From Micavibrio sp. (GTDB lineage Bacteria; Pseudomonadota; Alphaproteobacteria; Micavibrionales; Micavibrionaceae), in assembly GCA_027051315.1 (NCBI GenBank), contig JALTZE010000067.1:1-5090 (forward strand): a stretch of DNA of 5,090 nt. The letters are read 5' to 3'. Position 1 is the stretch's first letter. Each line of letters begins with the position of its first letter. Positions 1 to 5,090 of the stretch are shown here, in pieces. The notes below the pieces were generated by a model, which was given only the letters and a program-made list of their open reading frames with translations, was not told where the DNA came from and did not search any database. Position numbers and translations under genes: made by a program.

Positions 1-625
1 TGGCTATATTATTTACTTCAACAAGTCCTATGCTTGCTCCTACCGAGAGAGGTCTTTCTTTGTTAATATCTTTTTTTGAATAAAATACCGCACCAGTTAT
101 AACATTCAAAATTCTTTTTGCTGCACTATATGGAAAAGATTTATCTTCAGAGCTTTTTTCTAAGACAATACAAAATTCATCTCCACCATATCTTATTACT
201 GGCTCATTTTCTCTGGTAGCTTTGTCTAGTGATTCAGATATCCCTACTAAAACATCATCACCTGTTTGATGACCTTCAGTATCATTTATTTGCTTAAACC
301 TATCTAAATCAATAAATAAAAGTGCCGCTTCTGTGGTATGATTATCATCAATTTTTTGTACGAGCTTTTTTAAATACTCAATTAAATATTTTCTGTTATA
401 ATCATGGGTAAGTTGGTCTCTATAGCTTTCATCAATTGCTATATCAAATTGTTTTATCTTTTCGTTACCAGAGCGTACAAAATCATCTAAAACAGCTTTT
501 TTATCTTCAACGGTTTTATACAATTCCCAAGAATTTCCACGGCTAAGTCCAAGCCATGTGGCAACTTTCATAAACTCTCTTTGTATATGGTTTTTGTTCT
601 CTTCTTCCATCATGTGCTGAAACAT
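1..625 (-). CDS. GGDEF-domain diguanylate cyclase, C-terminus cut by window edge
   Basis: Predicted to make cyclic di-GMP from two GTP in the cytoplasm; there is no signal peptide or membrane segment. 208 codons are visible. Residues 1-65 form a charged, probably helical region with no domain I recognise. The GGDEF domain starts at about residue 70 (DQLTHDYNRKYL). By alignment to PleD, the metal ligands are D106 (in FIDLDRFK) and D149 (in RYGGDEF, residues 145-151), and the guanine-contacting residues are N114 and D123, so the active site looks intact. The inhibitory I-site is R138-x-x-E141 instead of RxxD. The later SVGASIGLVEV strand is present and the extreme C-terminus is missing. The frame is closed upstream by TAA at 641-643. 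ATG at 625 is the longest start but has no clear Shine-Dalgarno; ATGs at 613, 610 and 571 (after AGAGAG) are alternatives. The gene lies 49 bases after sdhA in the same direction, so co-transcription is plausible. Cyclase assignment is firm; exact start is not. Confidence 0.93.
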   Translation of the reverse strand, partial: MFQHMMEEENKNHIQREFMKVATWLGLSRGNSWELYKTVEDKKAVLDDFVRSGNEKIKQFDIAIDESYRDQLTHDYNRKYLIEYLKKLVQKIDDNHTTEAALLFIDLDRFKQINDTEGHQTGDDVLVGISESLDKATRENEPVIRYGGDEFCIVLEKSSEDKSFPYSAAKRILNVITGAVFYSKKDINKERPLSVGASIGLVEVNNIA

Positions 626-641
626 ATATGTTTTTACATAT
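626..641 (-). repeat. AT-only hairpin just before the GGDEF gene start
   Basis: This is a perfect 6-bp inverted repeat, ATATGT and ACATAT around a four-base T loop (A on the coding strand), directly upstream of the ATG at 625. It also overlaps a 10-bp palindrome, ACATATATGT (622-631), that includes the start codon. In mRNA it would sit where a ribosome binding site should be. The stem is short and almost all A-U, and such repeats arise often by chance in AT-rich spacers. No terminator-like GC stem with a U-run is visible between sdhA and this gene. Confidence 0.3.
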
Positions 642-674
642 TATTTCAAGCTTTTTTTCAATAACCTTAAAACA

Positions 675-2465
675 TTAATAAACTCGTTTTTTGGGAGGGA
701 AAACTTCCACTTCATCAGTCAGAGTAAACATATGAACTGGACGATAATCAATTTTTGTTTTTCCCCTTTCATCAATCCATATAACACTATGTTTCATCCA
801 TTTTTCATCATCTCTATCAGGAAAATCTTCTCTTGCATGTGCTCCTCTACTCTCCTCACGGTTAGTAGCAGAATGCATGGTAACCACTGCTTGTGGAAGT
901 AAATTATGAAGCTCTAAAGCTTCAATTAAATCTGTATTAAATATCATTGACCTATCAGTAATTGAAATATCATCTTTTTTAGCATAAATACCATCAATCA
1001 TATTACACCCTTTTGCTAAAACTTCTCCTGTTCTAAAAACAGCAGCATGATTTTGCATGGTTTTTTGCATTTCCATTCTAAGTTCTGGCACTGGTACTGA
1101 GCCATTTGCATATCTAATCTTATCAAGTCTTTCTATTGCATTTGTTCCATCATCAGCCCCCAAAGCGGGGTGAGGCATACCAGGAACGATAGTTTCAAAG
1201 CAACGTATAGCAGCGGCCCTACCAAAAACAACAAGGTCAAGTAATGAATTCGAACCAAGCCTATTCGCTCCATGAACAGAAACACAAGCAGCCTCACCAA
1301 TGGCCATCAATCCAGAAACAACATTATCACAATTAGTGGATGTAGGGTTTAAGACTTCCGTCCTGAAATTAGTAGGAATCCCCCCCATATTATAATGAAC
1401 AGTGGGAAGCACAGGGATTGGTTCTTTCGTAACATCAACACCAGAAAAAATCTTAGCTGTTTCAGCAATTCCAGGTAATCTGGAATGAATGATATCAGGG
1501 TCAAGATGTTCTAGATGTAAATGAATATGGTCTTTTTCTTCACCGACTCCGCGCCCTTCTAGTATTTCTATAGTCATGGAACGCGATACAACATCACGCG
1601 AAGCCAAATCTTTTGCAGAAGGAGCGTATCTTTCCATAAATCTTTCACCTTCTGAATTGGTAAGATAACCACCTTCACCACGAACGCCTTCTGTAATTAA
1701 GCAACCTGCCCCATATATTCCTGTTGGGTGAAACTGTACAAACTCCATATCTTGCAAAGGAATACCAGCACGTAAAACCATTGCATTACCATCACCTGTG
1801 CAAGTATGAGCCGAAGTACAAGAAAAGAACGTCCTACCATAACCACCAGTGGCAAGAATTGTCTGATGCCCACGAAATCTATGTAAAGTTCCATCTTCCA
1901 TGCATAAAGCCATAACGCCCAAACATTTGCCATCATCTGACATAATCAAATCAAGAGCAAAATATTCAACAAAGAAATTCGCTTTATGTTTTAAAGCTTG
2001 AGTATAAAGAGTATGAAGTATGGCATGTCCAGTTCGGTCAGCGGCAGCACATGTCCTTTGAGCTGTTCCCTCTCCATAATGTGTGGTCATTCCACCAAAT
2101 GCTCTTTGATATATTTTTCCATCTTTTGTTCTTGAAAAGGGAACACCGTAATGTTCAAGCTCTATTATTGATGGAATAGCCTCACGACACATATATTCAA
2201 TCGCATCTTGGTCACCTAACCAATCAGAACCTTTGATTGTGTCATACATATGAAAACGCCAGTCATCTTCTCCCATATTACCAAGAGCAGCCGAGATACC
2301 ACCTTGCGCCGCTGTTGTATGTGACCTTGTTGGAAAAACTTTTGTAACACAGGCAACGCTAAGCCCTTTTTCAGCAACCCCCAAAGAAGCCCTTAATCCT
2401 GCTCCCCCACCGCCAACAACGATAACATCATAATAATGGTCAGTAATTTCATATGCTTTTGTCAT
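675..2465 (-). CDS. sdhA: Succinate dehydrogenase flavoprotein subunit SdhA
   Basis: Catalytic subunit of respiratory complex II. It oxidises succinate to fumarate on the cytoplasmic face of the inner membrane and passes electrons through FAD to SdhB. The 596 residues match the usual family length (E. coli 588). The FAD dinucleotide fold is at residues 14-28 ([11 protein letters not shown]), and the covalent FAD attachment histidine is H49 in [11 protein letters not shown]. Substrate and catalytic residues seen by alignment to E. coli are H246 (FHPTG), T258/E259 (ITEG), R290 (SRDVVSRS, proton shuttle), H357 (PTVHYNMGG) and R402 ([12 protein letters not shown]). The C-terminus VFPPKKRVY is typical. 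The start follows the sdhD TAG by 7 bases; TAGGTT is the only weak Shine-Dalgarno, so translational coupling to sdhD is likely. The assignment to SDH and not fumarate reductase rests on the close alphaproteobacterial/mitochondrial-type sequence and the adjoining sdhC and sdhD. A seven-G run encodes the conserved NMGGIP. No frameshift or missing key residue is seen. Confidence 0.98.
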   Translation of the reverse strand: MTKAYEITDHYYDVIVVGGGGAGLRASLGVAEKGLSVACVTKVFPTRSHTTAAQGGISAALGNMGEDDWRFHMYDTIKGSDWLGDQDAIEYMCREAIPSIIELEHYGVPFSRTKDGKIYQRAFGGMTTHYGEGTAQRTCAAADRTGHAILHTLYTQALKHKANFFVEYFALDLIMSDDGKCLGVMALCMEDGTLHRFRGHQTILATGGYGRTFFSCTSAHTCTGDGNAMVLRAGIPLQDMEFVQFHPTGIYGAGCLITEGVRGEGGYLTNSEGERFMERYAPSAKDLASRDVVSRSMTIEILEGRGVGEEKDHIHLHLEHLDPDIIHSRLPGIAETAKIFSGVDVTKEPIPVLPTVHYNMGGIPTNFRTEVLNPTSTNCDNVVSGLMAIGEAACVSVHGANRLGSNSLLDLVVFGRAAAIRCFETIVPGMPHPALGADDGTNAIERLDKIRYANGSVPVPELRMEMQKTMQNHAAVFRTGEVLAKGCNMIDGIYAKKDDISITDRSMIFNTDLIEALELHNLLPQAVVTMHSATNREESRGAHAREDFPDRDDEKWMKHSVIWIDERGKTKIDYRPVHMFTLTDEVEVFPPKKRVY

Positions 2466-2472
2466 TTTTAAC

Positions 2473-2856
2473 CTACAACGCTATTTTTAGAATTGAAAAA
2501 ATCGCAGCAACACTAGCTGCAAAAAAGAATAGTTTAACACCTATCAACTTAATCATTTTTAATATTTCATTACTTACATAATCTTCTATAACTACCTGTA
2601 TTCCAAGATAAGCATGATAAAAAACATTAAGCACAAAGATTATCATCAATATTGCATTTAATGGATAGGCAAGCCATATCGTAAATTCATCATAAGAAGC
2701 ACCAATCAATGATAAAAATGACCATACTATCCATAAAGAAAGGGGGATATTTGCAATTGCTGTAATACGCTGCATATACCAGTGTTCAGTTCCGTTTCTG
2801 GCACTACCTAATCCCCGTCCTTTTGCTAAGCTTGTTCTTATTGATTCGTTTTTCAT
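2473..2856 (-). CDS. sdhD: Succinate dehydrogenase membrane anchor subunit SdhD
   Basis: Small hydrophobic anchor of complex II. With SdhC it holds heme b and forms the ubiquinone site at the cytoplasmic side of the inner membrane. The length of 127 residues is normal. The N-terminus [17 protein letters not shown] (residues 13-30) is the alphaproteobacterial SdhD signature. Three membrane segments lie at about 31-51, 59-83 and 101-125. H81 in FYHAYLG corresponds to the E. coli SdhD heme ligand H71, and D92-Y93 in IEDYV to the quinone-site D82-Y83. The start at 2856 has a good Shine-Dalgarno, GGAG at 2865-2868, eight bases upstream. The gene begins 13 bases after the sdhC stop and ends with TAG 7 bases before sdhA, so the three genes read as one operon. 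Confidence 0.95.
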   Translation of the reverse strand: MKNESIRTSLAKGRGLGSARNGTEHWYMQRITAIANIPLSLWIVWSFLSLIGASYDEFTIWLAYPLNAILMIIFVLNVFYHAYLGIQVVIEDYVSNEILKMIKLIGVKLFFFAASVAAIFSILKIAL

Positions 2857-2869
2857 TTATATTTCTCCA

Positions 2870-3262
2870 TCAATTCAAAGCACAATACCATGTCACGATT
2901 GTTAGTATTATAGCAGCCAATATTACTATATATCCGCTTTTCTCTGCGATATTTTTATCAAACATTAGCCCTGTATCCCAGATAAGGTGGCGTATTCCAT
3001 TGCACATATGATAAAACAGAGCGACAGACCAGCCAAAAATCATTATTTTTCCGATAGTTGAGCTAGCAAAATCCATAAAATATTTATATGAATCGGGCCC
3101 AATAGCCGCTCCAATCAAAAGCCAAAGCAACATAAAAATCCCAAAAATCATTGAAACCCCTGCTATACGATTGCTTATGGACATCAACGCAGTAATAGGA
3201 AGCCTGTAAACTTGTAAATGAGGAGAAAGCGGACGTTTTATTTCTTTATCTATATTATCCAT
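2870..3262 (-). CDS. sdhC: Succinate dehydrogenase cytochrome b556 subunit SdhC
   Basis: Large membrane anchor of complex II, sharing heme b and the ubiquinone site with SdhD. The 130 residues match the family. RPLSPHLQVYRLP (residues 10-22) is the typical opening, followed by three membrane segments at about 34-54, 68-90 and 109-127. H85 in FYHMCNGIRHL aligns with the E. coli heme ligand H84, and H92 with H91. The quinone-site residues S28 and R32 are kept. The position of E. coli H30, in the SILHR motif, is N31 here (SISNR); this position also varies in other alphaproteobacteria as far as I recall. The gene is first in the operon. ATG at 3262 has no strong Shine-Dalgarno and the frame stays open some way upstream without another ATG, GTG or TTG that I could find; the conserved N-terminus begins shortly after this ATG, which supports it. 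Confidence 0.95.
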   Translation of the reverse strand: MDNIDKEIKRPLSPHLQVYRLPITALMSISNRIAGVSMIFGIFMLLWLLIGAAIGPDSYKYFMDFASSTIGKIMIFGWSVALFYHMCNGIRHLIWDTGLMFDKNIAEKSGYIVILAAIILTIVTWYCALN

Positions 3263-3319
3263 AGGAATAACCCATATTTCTAATTTAACATCTGTAACAT
3301 GATAGGGTTTTATATCAAG

Positions 3320-3377
3320 AATGCAAATAATAAATGGATTATACTATCAGCTGTTAAGGGAGAAAAAAATTTGCATT
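3320..3377. repeat. Nine-bp inverted repeat flanking the sdh -10 box
   Basis: AATGCAAAT at 3320-3328 and its exact reverse complement ATTTGCATT at 3369-3377 lie with centres 49 bases apart. The left arm falls just downstream of the predicted sdh start site, and the right arm overlaps the -35 box of the opposite promoter. This could be a pair of sites for one regulator of both genes. A repeat of this length in an AT-rich 171-base spacer could also be chance. Confidence 0.3.
3338..3343 (-). promoter_or_regulatory. Predicted -10 box of the sdhCDA operon
   Basis: On the minus strand this reads TATAAT, a perfect sigma-70 -10 hexamer. Transcription would start near 3331 and leave a leader of about 70 bases before sdhC. 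The -35 region at about 3360-3367 is poor (TTTTCT-like on the minus strand), so an activator or UP-like A/T tract (3363-3369) may be needed, or the true promoter may lie elsewhere. The call rests on motif match and position only. Confidence 0.4.
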
Positions 3378-3399
3378 TATAATATCATATGTGTATAAA
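3371..3399 (+). promoter_or_regulatory. Predicted sigma-70 promoter of the repeat lipoprotein gene
   Basis: TTGCAT at 3371-3376 (-35) and TATAAA at 3394-3399 (-10) are separated by 17 bases. Transcription would start near 3406, giving a leader of about 28 bases with the ribosome binding site AAGGG at 3420-3424. Spacing and both hexamers are good, so this is the best-supported promoter in the window. Confidence 0.5.
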
Positions 3400-3400
3400 A

Positions 3401-3413
3401 GTCATTAAATGAC
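3401..3413. promoter_or_regulatory. Thirteen-bp palindrome at the lipoprotein transcription start
   Basis: GTCATT, one central A, and AATGAC form a perfect palindrome immediately after the predicted -10 box, spanning the expected start site. That is a classical position for a repressor operator. It could also form a small hairpin in the leader. Six-bp arms can occur by chance in a spacer of this composition, and no regulator gene is adjacent to name as partner. Confidence 0.3.
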
Positions 3414-3433
3414 ATAATTAAGGGTGTGTAAAA

Positions 3434-4903
3434 ATGAATAAAGAACTTCTAACTAAAACAGCATTTAGTGCTTTACTTGCATTTTCTGTAGCAGCTTGCT
3501 CAGGTAAAAAAGATGGTGATAATAATGTTGCTCCTCCTGCAAATCAAAATACAAACATTGATGCAACTATAATCACAAATGATAATAATTGGGGCATTAA
3601 CGTATATGAATCATCAACTGGTACCTCATTTTATATAGAATATACAGGTAGTGGATACCAAATTACCGAATTAGAACAAGGTGCTTCTACAGATTCTGAT
3701 AATACTATAACAGTAAATGATGACGATTGGAATGTAGCTATAGAAAGTCCACAAGGACAAACAGTTATAAGCGCTCCAGATGATTCAGGTAATGTGATAG
3801 TAAATGATGTTAATGGAAATAATTCTACAATAACTATGCAAGATACAGAAATAGCAACAACAAATGACGAAATATGGAATGTGAATCTGCAAATAGGTGA
3901 AAATCAATATATATTGGTAAGTAATATTAATGGTCAGGTCAGCGCTACATATACCGATACAGCAGATGAAACTGCTTCTACTGTAGAGATTAACAGCTCT
4001 AATTGGAATGTAGAAATAATAACCCCCAACGATGGTGTATATAATATTTCAAATGGCAATATAGAAGGTCAAATCTTGGTAACTAATCCCGATAATTCGG
4101 TAGAAACAATTGAAATTGTAGAAGATACAGGAGTTCCTTTCGTTGATATTAGCCAAGCAAGTTGGGCTTGTGATGCTGTTCCTGCTGTAAGTTATGTAGT
4201 AGATGCTGAAAATGCTATGGGCGAAAAAGCACCCTATCTTGCATATTTAGTCAATGGTAATGAGCTATTACCAATGAGTGAGAATAACGAATTTAACAAA
4301 TGCATCAATGAAAATATGGCAGAATATATACATGCAGATACAGCGGATTATACTGTAACTATAACTGACCCAGAAAATACTCCTGATTTTAATATTCTTG
4401 CAGTAGAAGTCAGAAATATATCTGGTCAACAATTAATAAATGCAGGATTTTTCTATGATACAGATGGAAATAATTATAGTGATGGAAAATATTTATCAGT
4501 AATCTTGGAAGGAAGTAACTCAGGAACTGAGTCACTTATAGTTAATGGTGATTACTCAGTTGAGCACTATAAAACTAATCTATATCTAATAAATCCTGCT
4601 CAAAGTCTAAAAGGTTTATCAACTGAGCAATCGGATATTGAAATTGTTGAAAACTCTACATACCTAATAAGAATGATAGCCCCCATTCTTGAAGATGCTC
4701 CCCCCCCACAATCTATTACAGTGCAGGTAGTTCCAATAAACCCAGAAACAGCTACTGCCAGTAATACAAAAGATGGTAATAATACAGGCGATAAATGGGC
4801 AAGAAATCTATCAAAATCAATTTCTTATCCATCAAAATCTCAACCATCAAATCAAGCTGGCACGACTTATGCTCCTAGCATAACCATATTAAGGCAGCCT
4901 TGA
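3434..4903 (+). CDS. Lipoprotein with tandem Trp-centred repeats, function unknown
   Basis: I do not recognise the family. The N-terminus is a lipoprotein signal: positive start (NKELLTK), hydrophobic core, and lipobox VAAC with lipidated C22. Serine at +2 favours the outer membrane by the enterobacterial sorting rule, which may not hold here. Residues 23-43 are a polar linker. Residues 45-235 hold four acidic, beta-rich repeats, each led by a strand with an invariant Trp (W53, W99, W148, W191; pattern x-N-D/S-x-x-W-N/G-V/I-x-I/V/L). A fifth degenerate copy has W244. Residues 250-435 are a second beta-rich region with no motif I know; C246 and C290 could form a disulfide. The tail (about 436-489) is Ser/Thr/Asn/Pro-rich and probably disordered. 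The start has AAGGG nine bases upstream and its own promoter. The gene is divergent from sdhC and followed by a terminator, so it is a single-gene unit. Likely a surface or periplasmic binding or structural protein, but that is inference. Confidence 0.88.
   Translation: MNKELLTKTAFSALLAFSVAACSGKKDGDNNVAPPANQNTNIDATIITNDNNWGINVYESSTGTSFYIEYTGSGYQITELEQGASTDSDNTITVNDDDWNVAIESPQGQTVISAPDDSGNVIVNDVNGNNSTITMQDTEIATTNDEIWNVNLQIGENQYILVSNINGQVSATYTDTADETASTVEINSSNWNVEIITPNDGVYNISNGNIEGQILVTNPDNSVETIEIVEDTGVPFVDISQASWACDAVPAVSYVVDAENAMGEKAPYLAYLVNGNELLPMSENNEFNKCINENMAEYIHADTADYTVTITDPENTPDFNILAVEVRNISGQQLINAGFFYDTDGNNYSDGKYLSVILEGSNSGTESLIVNGDYSVEHYKTNLYLINPAQSLKGLSTEQSDIEIVENSTYLIRMIAPILEDAPPPQSITVQVVPINPETATASNTKDGNNTGDKWARNLSKSISYPSKSQPSNQAGTTYAPSITILRQP
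3566..4183 (+). repeat. Protein-level tandem repeats in the lipoprotein (four plus one degenerate)
   Basis: Units cover about residues 45-90, 91-139, 140-182, 183-235 and a partial 236-250. Each opens with a strand around Trp: TNDNNWGINV, VNDDDWNVAI, TNDEIWNVNL, NSSNWNVEI, ISQASWACDA. Trp-to-Trp spacing is 46, 49, 43 and 53 residues. After the Trp strand, units 1-4 continue with a Tyr- or Ser-containing strand (for example YNIS or YILVS) and a Gly-led strand rich in Val/Ile. At DNA level they are largely diverged; the longest match I noticed is the 12-mer ATTGGAATGTAG at 3726 and 4002. The duplications are therefore old or strongly diversified. Confidence 0.75.
4700..4707 (+). repeat. Eight-C homopolymer tract inside the lipoprotein gene
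   Basis: An uninterrupted run of eight C encodes three prolines (residues 423-425) just after the second beta-rich region has begun its last strands. Such tracts are prone to slipped-strand errors. A one-base change would shift the frame of the last 65 or so residues, including the SITVQVV strand and the disordered tail. The tract is conspicuous in an AT-rich gene. Phase variation is possible but not shown; a similar seven-base run occurs in sdhA. Confidence 0.6.
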
Positions 4904-4928
4904 TTTCTATAAAAATTTTAAAGCAAGT

Positions 4929-4959
4929 AAAACGTCATTAATATAATGGCGTTTTTTTT
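4929..4959 (+). terminator. Rho-independent terminator of the lipoprotein gene
   Basis: A ten-base stem pairs AACGTCATTA (4931-4940) with TAATGGCGTT (4944-4953), with one G-U pair and a three-base ATA loop. The run of eight T at 4952-4959 follows, and the flanking A's at 4929-4930 can extend the stem. It begins 25 bases after the TGA at 4901-4903. Stem, loop and U-tract are all as expected for intrinsic termination. Confidence 0.85.
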
Positions 4960-4987
4960 GAAACATATATATGATATTCTCTAAAAT
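4958..4987 (+). promoter_or_regulatory. Possible promoter of the right-edge gene
   Basis: TTGAAA at 4958-4963 and TAAAAT at 4982-4987 are separated by 18 bases and would start transcription near 4994, about 38 bases before the ATG at 5032. The preceding terminator makes a separate promoter here reasonable. Matches of this quality are common in AT-rich DNA. Confidence 0.3.
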
Positions 4988-5031
4988 CAAAGATGTTAAT
5001 ATTACCAGTTGATTGATAAAAAGAGGATAAG

Positions 5032-5090
5032 ATGAAAATAATAATATCAATTATAGTTATTTTGCTAATAGCAGGAGGAGGATATTATTA
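5032..5090 (+). CDS. Start of an unidentified gene with N-terminal membrane segment
   Basis: Only the first 19 codons are in the window: MKIIISIIVILLIAGGGYY. A strong Shine-Dalgarno, GAGGA at 5023-5027, lies four bases before the ATG, which supports a real start. The Lys followed by about twelve hydrophobic residues indicates an uncleaved signal anchor or a signal peptide, so the product is probably membrane-bound or exported. The Gly-rich end of the segment occurs in many anchored proteins, for example FliL-like or membrane-fusion proteins, and is too little to name a family. Confidence 0.65.
   Translation, partial: MKIIISIIVILLIAGGGYY

Noticed and set aside
1380..1386. Seven-C run (seven G in the gene) in sdhA as a phase-variable tract
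   Set aside because: It encodes the conserved NMGGIP motif of SdhA using GGG codons, so the run is explained by the protein and a switch in a core respiratory gene is unlikely.
1724..1915. Plus-strand open frame of 63 codons opposite sdhA
   Set aside because: Antisense shadow of a conserved gene with no recognisable product.
1697..1936. Minus-strand open frame of 79 codons inside sdhA
   Set aside because: It lies wholly within sdhA in another frame, and its translation has no family features; the sdhA frame is fully conserved here.
675..2465. Fumarate reductase FrdA as an alternative name for the flavoprotein
   Set aside because: The adjoining sdhC and sdhD with heme and quinone residues, and the close alphaproteobacterial/mitochondrial SdhA sequence, indicate succinate dehydrogenase.
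2823..3011. Plus-strand open frame of 62 codons opposite the sdhC/sdhD junction
   Set aside because: Its hydrophobic translation is a by-product of antisense reading of membrane-protein genes; it spans the sdhC-sdhD spacer and has no supported start.
5032..5090. FliL or membrane-fusion protein at the right edge
   Set aside because: Nineteen residues of a hydrophobic anchor cannot separate these from any other anchored protein.
1..5090. Mobile elements, CRISPR arrays, tRNA or rRNA genes
   Set aside because: No transposase, terminal repeats, regularly spaced direct repeats or cloverleaf-like sequence was seen on either strand by eye.

Overview
The window is an AT-rich stretch of a Gram-negative chromosome, most likely from an alphaproteobacterium. 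The main evidence is the succinate dehydrogenase genes. SdhA has the alphaproteobacterial/mitochondrial style throughout, and SdhC and SdhD carry the N-terminal signatures usual in that class (SdhC RPLSPHLQVYRLP, Sdh[14 protein letters not shown]). The high A+T content points to one of the AT-rich lineages, but genus or family cannot be named from this sequence.

Layout, left to right. (1) Positions 1-625, minus strand: a GGDEF-domain diguanylate cyclase cut by the left edge. (2) Positions 675-3262, minus strand: sdhC-sdhD-sdhA, tightly packed and transcribed leftwards in that order. sdhB, which usually follows sdhA, is not there; the GGDEF gene begins 49 bases after the sdhA stop, in the same direction. 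(3) Positions 3263-3433: a divergent intergenic region with a perfect TATAAT for the sdh operon on the minus strand, a TTGCAT-17-TATAAA promoter for the rightward gene, and two inverted-repeat elements placed around these promoters. (4) Positions 3434-4903, plus strand: a 489-residue lipoprotein of no family I recognise, with four clear and one degenerate Trp-centred repeats of about 45-50 residues. It is closed by a rho-independent terminator at 4929-4959. (5) Positions 5032-5090, plus strand: the first 19 codons of another gene, starting with a hydrophobic segment.

Together SdhC, SdhD and SdhA supply three of the four subunits of respiratory complex II; the iron-sulfur subunit SdhB must be encoded elsewhere, or beyond the GGDEF gene past the left edge. 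The GGDEF protein may be made from the sdh transcript, because no terminator is visible between sdhA and it. The lipoprotein is a separate unit facing the other way. It is the least explained part of the window and the best candidate for something undescribed.
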